Shown: piece after piece, positions 34,501 through 46,500 of the stretch | Position numbering within the stretch: the first letter of the stretch is position 1 | Layout of the letters: each line of letters begins with the position of its first letter | Program-made: the position numbers and the translations under genes | Source: Hyperoodon ampullatus | Taxonomy: Eukaryota > Chordata > Mammalia > Artiodactyla > Ziphiidae | DNA length: 64,000 nt | Reading direction: 5' to 3' | NCBI GenBank assembly: GCA_949752795.1 | Contig: OX457071.1 | Span: forward strand, 77,155,983-77,219,982 | Notes under the pieces: generated by a model | What the model was told of the DNA's origin: nothing | Seen by the model: only the letters and a program-made list of their open reading frames with translations | Databases searched by the model: none

Positions 34501-37500
34501 CACTTTATTGTATGTGTTTAAGTGATTAAAATCTTTAACTAAATGCAGGTAGGAAGAAATGTAAACAAACAAATCGATTTATTGTGCCCAACTCGGCCTG
34601 AGGAAGAAAGCCAGTGGTCAGGGACCCGAGCACAGCACCAAGTAGGCTGGGGTGATTTGGTCAGTAGGAAAAGGGAGAGAATTCTTGGCATCCTCAAGCG
34701 AAAAAGGGCCGAAGAATCACGTTTCTCAGCCCATCATACAGGGTGCTCCTTGACCCAGGTCCTTTTGCAGAGGCCGCGGCACTGGGTGTGCTGCTGTCAC
34801 AGCGGAAGGACAGGCCCTGGTGGTGGCTGCGACCGTGTGTCCCCGCACTGTTCTGAGACCGCGTGGCAGCAGTCAGAGAGGGTCCCAGTTGCGACCCCAG
34901 TGACTCAGGCTCCCCCCGCCGCGGCAAGCGTGGTCGCACGTCCCTGTCACACATGCTCGAGCGGACGGAGGCCAGCGGTGCCCGCGGAGGGGCTTTTCCT
35001 CCTCAGCGACTCGGCCCCTCGTCTCTCCCCCCTCCTCCCCCGGCCGCGCTTGCCCAGCCCCCCTTCCTCCGGACAAGCTCACGCCAGGGCTCTGTGGACG
35101 TGTCACACTGTGTCGGCGGTGATGCCATCTCCCCTCGTCCCCGTCAGATCAGCTCTCCTCCTGCAGGAACCCTGGTTCTTGCCTCCGGGTTTGAGCCGAC
35201 CCTGGTCAGACCTCCAGGCTCCGTTGTTTCTTCTTTTTTTCTTTTTGGCTGCACTGCATGGTATGTGGAACTTCCCCGACCAGGGATCGAACCCCTGTTC
35301 CCTGCACTGGAAGCACGCAGTCTTAACCACTGGACCTGCAGGAGAGTCCCGGGGTCCATCATTTCTAACTCGTAGGCCCATGGTTGGCCACCCCTCTCGG
35401 GGCTGGACCCACGAGTGCACCCCCCCTGTGCCCTGGAGGCCCCGCGTGGACATGGGGCTGTGCCCCTCATTCGGCAGTAGCAGTGATGGTGGGAAACGCA
35501 AGCTTTGCAGAGAGGATTCCGGGCGCTGGTCCACTAAACTGTCCCTCAAGTCTCAGGCACTGGAACAGACAGAAGCACAGCTCCGCTTTGCTGTCCGTTA
35601 TCAGGAAAGGGCCAGGGGGTGACCCTGAGGGGCGCCGATGCGAGGCTGCCATCCCTTCATCCTGGTGACAGGTGGCCTCGGGTGGTCTCACTCTAAGGCC
35701 GGGGTTTTGCTTACGAGAGAGATGCAGGGATTCAGGTGACTCGTATGTTTCCTCCTCTTCCTCTGGAAAGGGGACTAGTGTTCAGGGTTGTCACTGCCCT
35801 GAAATATTAATAAGAGCAGGAGGAAAAAAGAAACACTTGAGTTGAGGAATGTCAGTCCTGTAACAGGAAACTGTCTTAACAATGACTGTGGGTGTAGCAG
35901 CCTTTGCCTTTTCCCCCTCTTTTTTTTTCTTTTTTTTGATTTTCAAATTAATTTCAGCCCTGCCAAAAGATAAACTATACCTTTCTAAATAGGATTTAGA
36001 GTTACTTTCACAAGACACAAGCAAATCATACCTTTGTGTCGTACCTTCCCCCAGGCTTCCCCAGGTTATTAAAGTAGCGTGCGTTCATTGTGCACTTTTG
36101 GAAAATACAGAAAAGTATAAAGAGAAAATAAAAATTGCCTGCAATTATATCAGCCCAGATATGACCACTCTGAACATTTTGGTATAAAAGTGGCCACATT
36201 TTATTTCTAGTTAAAGGAAATTAAGGGAAGTTATCAAGGAGCGATGAGCCCAGGGTGACAGGTAGAAACAGGCTGATCACAAAACAGCACGTACGATATG
36301 ATCCCAGTTCTTCTGTTGCAGAAATATACGCGTTGACTCTCTCCCTGCTCACCTTCCCACTCAGCTCTCCCGCCAGGCCGGGGACCACAGGCTCCTGTCC
36401 CCATCTGTTCCCTGCACAGAACCCTCCGAGCGGTCACTCTGGAAAGGAAGGATCCTGTCCTTTCCCTCCGGAAACCTTCCCACTGTGCTGGGGACGAGTT
36501 CTTAGCCTCAGGTCCCGCCCTTTCCCGCGGTCGGCACCCTGGCCCCGCCGGCTGTGTGGCCTCTTCTCAGGCTTCCCAACTCCAGCCGCCCCTTGCCTGG
36601 GTGACGCCCTCTCCTCTTTGGAGGCTTGTCTTAGTGTCATGGATTCAGAAAAGCCTTTTCTGATCCCCGGTCTAAACTGGAACCCCCTGTTTTTGTTCTT
36701 TCATTACAGTGGAAGTTCCCTCCGTGGCTTTTATCAGAATTTGTTTCTATGTGTGTAGTTGTGTATTTTGTTCAGTAACCATCTCTCCCTTCAGGTTTCA
36801 GACCTGTGAAGCAGTGGCTTTGTTCTGATCACCATCCTCTAGGCCCTAAAACTGTGCAAACCCTCAGAAGTGAAGAGATAAAGGTTTCATCATACACATT
36901 CTTGTTTGTAACATCTGTGTTATATTCCATTGTTCAAACAGATGTTCTGTGATTTATTGTAAATAACTGGTGTTAAAAGGTAAACCGAGGCATATTAAAC
37001 ATTTTAAGAGTTTGTTTGAGCAAAAATCTATTTGAGTTGGACAGCACCACGTCGGAAGTGTTAGGAGCTCCAGTGACCAGGCAGGGGAGAGGGAAGCAGG
37101 AGGTACCGGTGGGCTGCAGCGAGGCCTGGCCACCGCGAGGGGCGGAGTTTCGGGCTCGTGCCCGGGCTGACATGGCATCAAACCACGCGGGGCTCGCGGC
37201 CTCCTCGTCTGAGCAGCTCAGCGCTGGCGATGAACAGCCTTCTGTGGGAATCATAACGGATTTCACTGATTTCCTGGGAATAAATTTTAGAAATGGAATT
37301 ACTAGGGCAAGTGATAAGAGCCTTTTTATAGTTTTTATTTGGATCGCCACATTTCTTGAGAAGTGTTTAAGTTGCACTTACGCTTTCAACCCTTCCAGCA
37401 ATGAGTGAGATCTGTCTCGGATCGTCCCTGACCAGAGCCGCTCCTTCAGTCATTGTTTAATGAACACTTTCCCCGATGCCTGCTATGTTTGCCTCCCAAG

Positions 37501-40500
37501 TAGCTTTCACATCTCTGTCTTTTCCGTGCTAACACCCTGCCCTACCCTAGATAATCCTGAGAAGGCCCCCGACCCGCATTCCTCCCGGTGGCCTTTTCCT
37601 GAAACGCGGCCGCAGCCACCCCCTTGGGAGCCACTGCGCTTCCTCATCCGACCCTGTCCTTTCTCTCGTTGCCAGGCACACCCGCCTGCCCCGGCCGTAT
37701 CCCCCTCCTTACACGCCGGCGGCCTCCAGGCCGAGTAACTGCCCCGCCCGCACTGTCCGTCTTCCCGCTGGGGCCTCCCCGGCAGCCCCGCTGCATCCCA
37801 CCCCGCCAAAGCCCGCTTCTTCCGTGGTCCATTGTGTGGCCTCCTTGGGCAGTGGGTTCCCGCGTGAGCCGCGTTCTCCCTTCCCTGAATCCCCGTTTCC
37901 ATCAGGACCCCCCAGGCAACCGTGGTGGATTACACAGGGTCTTAGGGATTCGCTGGCCCACCTGGCATGTTTCACAGGTGAATTAGCTGAGAACCCACAA
38001 CAGTAGAAGGAATCGGTGAAATTAAATATGGATCAGTGGACATCACACAAGCAAAAAACAGAGAAAAGATTGAAGAGAAGTAAACAGAATCTCAGCGGCC
38101 TGTGGCACGGTAACGAGGGGTCCAGGATGTGTGACGTGTGTGAACTGGAATCCCTGAAGGAGGAAAGGACAGAAAAACATCTGAAGCAGTAATGGCCGAA
38201 AACTTCCCGAATTCGGTGAAAACGTTCAGGTACAGGCAGATCTCAGTAAAACGAGGCTTCGCTTTGTCGCGGCTCGCGCACCGGGGGTGGGGCTTAAGTG
38301 GAGATACCACTGACCCTTGAACGACTTGGGTTTGAACTTCACGGGGCCACTTATCCACAGATTTTCTTCAGCACGTGTGTCCCACGCACTCTGTGGTAGG
38401 TTGAATCCACGGACATGGAATCACGAGTGCGGACGGCCGACTGTACAGCTGTACACGGGTTCTCGGCTGTGTGGGCAGTTGAAACCCCTAACCAACCCCC
38501 ATTGCTCCGGGTCAGCTGTAGCAAGGGTCCTATATTTTTCCTGACACAATTAGAAATCAACATTTAGGTAGGTTGTGGTACGTTAAAAATGCATGTTGCA
38601 GCCTTTAGAGCCGTCACTAAAATGCAGTTGGAGGAGACAGATCTGCAGAGTCAGTGAGGAATTCAAGCGAACGACTAAAGCAGCGTTTGCTTAGCGCGGA
38701 AGGAGCCGGGGAGGGCGGAGTGGCGGAGTGAAAGCCAGATGCGTGGGCAGGAATGCAGACCTAAGTGAAGCCATAGTGATCATGACACTCGCTGTGTAAA
38801 GGGATTAAGCCCCCCAATCAAAAGGCAGAGACTGTCACACAATAAAAAAGCAAGATCCACCTCTGTCCCGTCTACAAGGCACACCTGTTACAAGGACAAG
38901 GACACAAAGAGACTGAAAGCCAAAGTCTGGGGGAAATGTCTGCCCTGCAAACCGTAAACATAAAGTAGATGCGGTGGCGACGTTGAAATCAGACAGTACC
39001 CTGAGTGAGTGAGGGTTACTTGAGACAGAGGGGCACAATAATAAAAGGGCCAGTACGTCAGGATGATGTACCAGGGAGAACACACCTGAAGACAAAGCTT
39101 CAGGCTCTGTGGGGTGAGGTGTGCCACGCGGGAGCTAAAAGGAGCAGTAGACAAATCCATGGTCGCACGTGGAAGCCTTCACCTGGCTCTCCCATGGTCG
39201 ATGGAGCGGCAGACGAGGATCGGTAGGATGCAGGACACGCAGCTCCGCGTCCCTCCAGCCTGGAGCATCGTGCGGGGGTCCTTCCTCCGTGCTGCGGGGG
39301 GGAGGCCCCGCCCTCCGTGAATCAGCTGGCCACTCACATGTAGTGATTCTAGATGCTGACGGGGACAGTCGAGGCCCAAATTGGGTAGGTCAGTAGTTTT
39401 GATCCCAAGCCAATAAAAACCAGACAGGGTTTCAGGCTGCTGTGCCTCGCGTCATGGACAGAGCTGAACACCTGAATGACCCTGCGTCTGGGGAGGTGCT
39501 GAAAGGCACTTGCTGAACAAGAAGGTGCCACCAGCTTGAGCACCTTCCCTCTGAAGATGCCTTGCATGGTGTTCCGCAGGTGCGCCCGTGCTGGCCCCGG
39601 GACACCAACAGAAACTTCTCGGTCAGTGTACTTGAATTCTAGTTCATTAACCGTGCAGAACTCACTGGCAGTAGTAAATAGTAGCTTAGACGTAAAGGAA
39701 TACTGACGTAGTTGATAATAACCTGTTAAATAAATAAAAATCCAGGAATCAAAAAGCAAAACAGAATGAGACGGCCAGTCAGTGGGCAGCTGCAGCCTGC
39801 CGGGTTCTGCAGTGGGCGCTCGGTGGGCCCGGCGGAGGCTCCCAGGCCCTTACTGCCCGTGGGGGACACCTGCGCTGACCCAGGCGGCTCGTCTGAGTTG
39901 AAGTCTGCGCTGAGCCTGATACACGCCTGATTGGGAGGACTTCGTGCAAAAAAGAGAATGTAAGATATCTCTGTACCTTTAATATTGATTGCACTTGAAA
40001 GAGATATATGGGGGTAAATAACGTATTAACACTAATTCCACCTTTACCTTTTTCTTCTTAAATGCGGCTACAGGAAAATGAAAGTCCCTCTGTGGCCCGC
40101 ATTAGCTCTCTGTCGGGCAGTGGTCAGTTGTGCCAGTGAAGGCGGTCAAACCCTCACTCACTCCCTGCCCAGACCTCGTGCACTAGAAATGTCAACCAGC
40201 TTGGAAAGGGCAACTCATAATTTCATGACTACTATAGGTGTATTGTTTTCAAAATCGTAATTTATGTTCGTTATAGAACATTCTAGACATTGTAGATGAA
40301 AATGAAAGCAGCTGAAAATCTTACCTCTGAAAGACAGCCACTGATAAGATTACGTTTTTAACATCAATATTTTGATAGATAAGCACCTTCAGTCGTGTGT
40401 GTGTGTGTTTATTTATTTATTTGTTTATTTATTTATTCAGTCCTCGTTGGGTCTTCGTTGCTGCTCACGGGTTTTCTCTAGATGCGGTGAGCAGGTGCTA

Positions 40501-43500
40501 CTCTGCATTGCGGTGCGCAGGCTTCTCATTGTGGTGGCTTCTCTTGTTGTAGAGCACGGGCTCTAGGCACGCGGGCTTCAGTAGTTGTGGCACACATGCT
40601 CAGTAGTTGTGGCTCGCCGGCTCTAGAGCGCAGGCTCAGTAGTTGTGGCGCATGGGCTTAGTTGCTCCGCGTCATGTGGGATCTTCCCGGACCAGGGCTC
40701 GAACCTGCGCCCCTGCATTGGCAAGTGGATTCTTAACCACTGCACCACCAGGAAAGTCCAATATGTATGTATTTTACAAGAAAACAACTTTTTGATTTTT
40801 ACTAAAGGCTTTAGGTTTATCATTCCATGAATTGCTGCTTCTTTCCATATACTGGTTCTTTTTCTTCTTGTGTTTAAGTCCGTTCATGTTTTTTCACAGT
40901 TGAATATTGAACTTTTCTCTGTGCAGGTCTGTAACTCGCTGTGGCACCCCCACAGGATGCCAAGATACTTGCTTTGTTTTTTCCAAAGTCCCCCGATTCT
41001 TTTTCTCGTAGCCAGTAGCACAGAATGTGTCATTAACTGGACCTCTCTCCCATCCTTTTGGAGCCCTCAGATCTTGTTTCACTGTCGGTCCTCCATTTCA
41101 CAACTCAGGAGCCCAGTGTTCTTGTTGAGGGTCGCAGGCTCCCCGCCTGCAGGCGCTATCGGGTGAGCAGCTGATCCTGAGTGAACCCGGTCCCCACCGC
41201 GGGCACCGCGCGAGCCCAGGCTGTGCGACGCAGGGCTCGCAGACTGGACCCTAACGCTTTATTTCTTGGGCAGTTGTGTTTTATTCTGCCCCACATGGTG
41301 TCTTACCCATTTTTTAAAAAGTCTGTTGCCGCTTTTTAAAAATCAGGAGGTTTCACATTATAATTTGGGTTTTTCACTTCCCTTGAAAAGTAGAAGCCAG
41401 TTCTTGTCCCTCATGTGGACACCAGTCCCGGGGCTTTGGGATGGCCCCTGAGCCCTGTGCTCCAGCCCTGGTTCAGTGCTGATGCAGGAACAAGTTATCT
41501 AGGGAAGCTGAATCCTGGCGCCAGCGTGGGGTGGGGAGGTGTCCAGCCCCAGGACAGCGCCCCGAGTGAGCACCCACTCGCTCCTCCGAGCCGGTGCAGC
41601 ACAGACCCCGGTGCTCCTCCACCTCCAAAGAGAAGGTCAGACGGACACACACAGTGGGATGGTCCTCTGCCATGGAAATGAGGAAACCCTACCATTTGTG
41701 ACAGCAGCGGTGGACCTGCTCAGTGAGATAAGCCTGATGGAGAAAGACAGATACTGTGTGATCTCACGTGTGGAACCTCAAACAAAACAGGAAACAAGCT
41801 CATAGATGCAGAGAACAGATCCGTGTCACCAGAGGCAGGTGGGGTGGGAGGAGAAATGGGTGAAGGGGTCAAACGGTAAAAAGAAAAAAAAGTAAATAGC
41901 GGTAGTAGTAAAATCAGTTGTTGCCAAGGTTACTGTTATTATCATGACACAACACTCCCAAAGGATTATCACTCCTGCATTGGGACAAGTTGGCTCTAGA
42001 AGAAAAAGGGGGAAAAACAGTTAAGTTTAAAATTTTCTTTATTCGAATTATAATGAACTTTTAGGGACTGCACCAGAGATGTTAAGAAAAAAAAGCGCGG
42101 GGGCTTCCCTGGCGGTCCAGTGGTTAAGACTCCGTGCTTCCAGTGCAGGTGGCGCAGGTTCCATCCCTGGTCAGGGAACTAAGATCCCACATGCTGTGCG
42201 ACGCGGCCAAAAAAGAAAAAAAAAAAAGGAAAAACAGAAAGAAAAAAAAAAAGGAATTAAAAAAGATGCCTAAAGTACATGAAAAGTTCTCAACATCACT
42301 AATTATTAGAGAGATGCAAATCAGAACTACAATGAGGTATCACCTCACACCAGGCAGAATGGCCATCAGCAAGTCTACAAACAGTAAATGCTGGAGGGGG
42401 TGTGGAGAAAAGGGAAGCCTCCTCACTGTTGGTGGGAATGTAAATTGATATAGCCACTATGGAGAACAGTATGGAGGTTCCTCAGAAAACTAAAAATAGA
42501 GTTACCATATGATCCAGCAATCCCACTCCTGGATATAAATCCAGACAAAACTATAATTCAAAAAGATATATGCACCCCTGTGTTCAGTGCAGCACTGTTT
42601 ACAATAGGCAAGACATGGAAACAACCTAAATGTCCATCGACAGATGAATGGATAAAGAAGATGTGGTACATATATACAATGGAATATTAACCATAAAAAA
42701 GAATGAAATAATGCCATTTGCAGCAACATGGATGGAACTAGATATTACCATATTAAATGAAGTTAAGTCAGAAAGAGAAAGACATATATCGCTTATATGT
42801 GGAATCTAATTTTTAAAAAGATACAAATGAACTTATTTACAGAACAGAAACAGTCTTACAGATATCAAAGAACATCTTATGGTTACCAAAGGGGAAACAT
42901 GGGGAGAGGGATAAAATAGGTTGGGATTGACATACACACAGTGCTGTATATAAAATAGACATTCAACAGGGACCCACTGTATAGCACAGGGAACTCTACT
43001 CAGTATGCTGTGATAACCTATATGAGAAAAGAATCTGTAAGGAATGGATATATGTATATGTATAGCTGAATCACTTTGCTGTATACCTGACACTAACACA
43101 ACATGGTAAATCAACTCCAATAAAATTAAAAAAAAAAAAAAAAAGATTGCCTAAATGGGGAATACCAAACGCCAGCCATTGGCAAAGCATCCCACTGAAG
43201 AGTAAAAAGGGGAATTTTTATTACTTTTTTAAAAAATACATGATGAAGATAATAGATGTGTCCCAGAAAAAGTCATTGTTCCTTTGAAAGCAGAGCCTCG
43301 ACGCTTTTTTCTACCGCCAGAGTATCTGGAAAATCCCTTTGTGAGCAAAGTGAGGCTCTTCTGTTCTCAATCAGGGCGAGTAACTCTCTAGCAGCTCCAG
43401 TTTCTCAAAAACACGTGCGTGAAGGCTGTGGAAACACTCCTATCTGGAGTGACTTGTGTCTGTGTCTGTGATACCCCTGGTCTCTCCCCTGCTTGCCGAC

Positions 43501-46500
43501 CAGCCCGTAGAAGCCGTCCTCTGACTCGGTCGGTCTGCTTAGAGCCGGGCTGGGAGGGGGGCGGGGTCGGGGTCGCGGAGCTCCGGGCCGGGTCCCCGCT
43601 CCTCCGTGGTGTCTGTCCTCTTCCTCCTCACGTGGACGGACCCTCTACCTTCACCCCGGTCACCGCAGGGTCACTGGGTGAGGTCAGCTCTTCCGATTCG
43701 AGGACGAAAGTACAGGACGCCCAGTGGAGGTTTTCACTCACGGTCGTGGGGCTGAGAGGGCGGCCGGTCCGCACCCGGTGCTGCTCTGTGACCGGGGCCC
43801 GGGGCCCTGGGAGCTCCCCTCCTGGGCCGGCTTCCCGGGGGCGGGAGGGAAGCGAGGAGCCGTGCCGGGTTGGAGGCCGAGCCGGAGCAGGGCCTGTTCT
43901 CTCTGGGACCCTGGGTGTGCGCAGCAGCCGCGCCTTTCCACGCTCTTCGTCCTGGAAACCGCTCACTTTCAGGGGCGGCCGGAATGGAACGCACCGCCCC
44001 ACGCGCCCGCCTCCCAGGGCCACGTGGCACCGAGGACACGCCTCGGGGCTGGTCTGGGCTCCAGAGGCGCAGTGCGGAGGGGAAGCCCGTGGCCTCCGGG
44101 TGGCAGGGGCCGGTCCTTGCTGACCTCGTGCAGCTGGGCCCGGGTGCCTCGTCTGTGCGCAGGTGTTTGTGGCCAGGTGGCCATGTCTGGACGGTCTGCG
44201 GCGAGTCCGGGCGCGGGCCTGGGGACGGAAACACTTCTCCGGCCGGGCGCGGGGCCCCTTCCCCTGACACCCCCCTCTCAGGACTCTCCCCACGGCTCCA
44301 GGACCGGGAGGCGCCCGCAGTCCCGACCCTGACGCACCGGGGAGCCGGACGCGCCTGGACCACAAGGTCCTCGCGGCTGACGGAGACGCCTGCCAGGCTT
44401 GCCCGTGTTACAGCGGAGTCGCTGTTGTGCTCCGGGGACGTTCTTTTATTTTTTGTTATTATTTTATTTTAGTAGAATTGCTTTACAATGTTGTGTTAGT
44501 TTTTGCTGTACAGTGAAGTGAATCAGCTCTATGTCTGTGTGTGTATATATATGTATATGTATATCCCCTCCCTCTTGGACCTCCCCTCCCCCACCCCGTC
44601 CCACCCCTCTAGGTCATCACAGAGCGCCGAGCCGAGCTCCCTGTGCTCTACAGCAGGTTCCCCCTAGCTGTCCGGTTTACACGTGGTCGTGTATTTACCT
44701 CACTCCCAACCTCCCAGTTCATCCCACCCTCCCCTTTCCCTGCTGTGTCCACAAGTCCGTGCTCTACGTCTGTGTCTCTATTCGTGCCCTGCAAATAGGT
44801 TCATCTGTACCATGTTTCTAAGATTCCACATACATGCGTTAATATACGGTATTTGTTTTTCTCTTTCTGACTTACTTCGTTCTGTATGACAGACTCTGGG
44901 TCCATCCACATCTCTACAAATGACTCAGTTTCGTTCCTTTTCATGGCTGAGTAATATTCCATTGTATATATGTGCCACATCTTCTTTATCCATTTATCTG
45001 TCGATGGGCACTTAGTTTGCTTCCATGTCCTGGCTATTGTAACTAGAGCTGCAGTGAACATTTTGGTACATGTCTCTTTTTGAATTATGGTTTTCTCAGG
45101 GTATATGCCTAGTAGTAGGGATTGCTGGGTCATATGGTAGTTCTATTTTTAGCTTTTTAAGGAACCTCCATACTGTTCTCCATACTGGCTGTATCAATTC
45201 ACATTCCCACCAACAGTGCAGGAGGGTTCCCTTTTCTCCACACCCTCTGCAGCATCCGCTGTTTGTAGGTTTTTGATGCTGGCCACTCTTGCCCGGTGTG
45301 AGGTGACACCTGACGTATGTGGGTTCTATCTGGAAGGGGAGGGATGAACGGCCACCGGCCTCAACCCCTGCAGCACAGCCGGCATCACTCACAAGAAAAC
45401 CCACGCTTCCTGTTCTCCAGGAAAGTGTGCCAATGAAAAAACAAACAAGCTTAGTTTTCTGAGAGATTTAAAATATTTAATTAAAAACTCAAGCAAAAAG
45501 ACAACATGGTCTCATTTTTCTAAATGTCCGATTCCTCTGTCGGCCGTGGTCGCTACTGTGCGGACTGCCGCTCTGCGTACCAGGCACCACACAGGTGCTC
45601 ACGGCAGGCGAGAAGAGGAGGAGGCAGGTGGGCTGCTGGACCTGCTTCCCGGGGGGGAAACAAGACGCAGCGCTAACTTAATTGTCACAAAACAGACTCG
45701 ATCTTAGTGCAGGTCAGGTCGCTCCGCTGGAAAAAGAATGTTATTTGTCAATTTCTGAGGAAGGAGTTTTCATTTGGTTGAATCTGTAAAGTTAAGCTAC
45801 TCAGCAAACTTTTATTTTTTTTGAGTGTCTCACTCCTCCTTCCTTGGCCCCGGGATGTTTGGCCTGTCGCTCAGATTAGACTTTCAGCCTGAGAGCAGCC
45901 GGCAGAGCTCGTGTCGCTGCTGGGCTGGCAGTCACGCCTCTCACCCAGGGATGGAGGGTGCGATGCCGCGGGGGTCTCAGCATCTCCATGCTTCCTGAGA
46001 GTTGCCAGAAAGCCGTCCTGGTGGGTGACTTTCAGGAAAGGATCCAGCATACGGTTTTCCTCCAGAAACAGCCATTCACAGGAGTCCTGGCCGAGGGATC
46101 GCGGCACTCATACTGCAGCGCTGGAGCCCCACGCGGGGTGAGGTGGGCGGGCGACTGTTTACCTGCCGGCCTCCCTCCTCTGGCTCCGGCCTCCCTCCTC
46201 TGGCTGCTGCCTCGGCGTCGGGCGTGTTTCAGGCAGACAGTTTGTCTCCACCAGGTTTGGTGATGGCAGCTGTGTTACAGACCTCACCGCCTGTTCTAGT
46301 TTTCTAGAATTATTTTAGGTGTTTTTTTCCCCTAAATATTTAGCATTTTAGTTCCACTTCCTTGTTTAATTTTAAAATGATCTATTGACATTTAATGGAA
46401 GGACAAGAACAAGGACATTCCAGAGAGGAAATAAAAAGAACATTCCAACACAACACGGAAGGGCCCCTGTAAGACAGGGTTCTGTTCCGGCCTTTAACAA

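Noticed and set aside
34543..35622. A 359-codon + strand open frame
   Set aside because: It lies in LATS2 intron 2, has no recognised domain, and runs through the reversed SINE at 35227-35350 (the '[14 protein letters not shown]' peptide is typical of antisense SINE). Best explained by chance in GC-rich DNA.
39349..39759. A 136-codon - strand frame of balanced composition
   Set aside because: I recognise no family, there is no promoter or polyadenylation context, and it sits among old transposon remains. A search against mammalian proteins would settle it.
42134..42448. Small frames with K/R-rich or retroelement-like peptides at 42.1-45.4 kb
   Set aside because: They fall inside the truncated L1 copies and SINE tails; frames are broken and no intact ORF1 or ORF2 exists.
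43628..44365. Overlapping 200-245-codon frames on both strands of the intron 2 island
   Set aside because: Several overlapping frames are open at once with low-complexity residues and no conserved motif; compositional.
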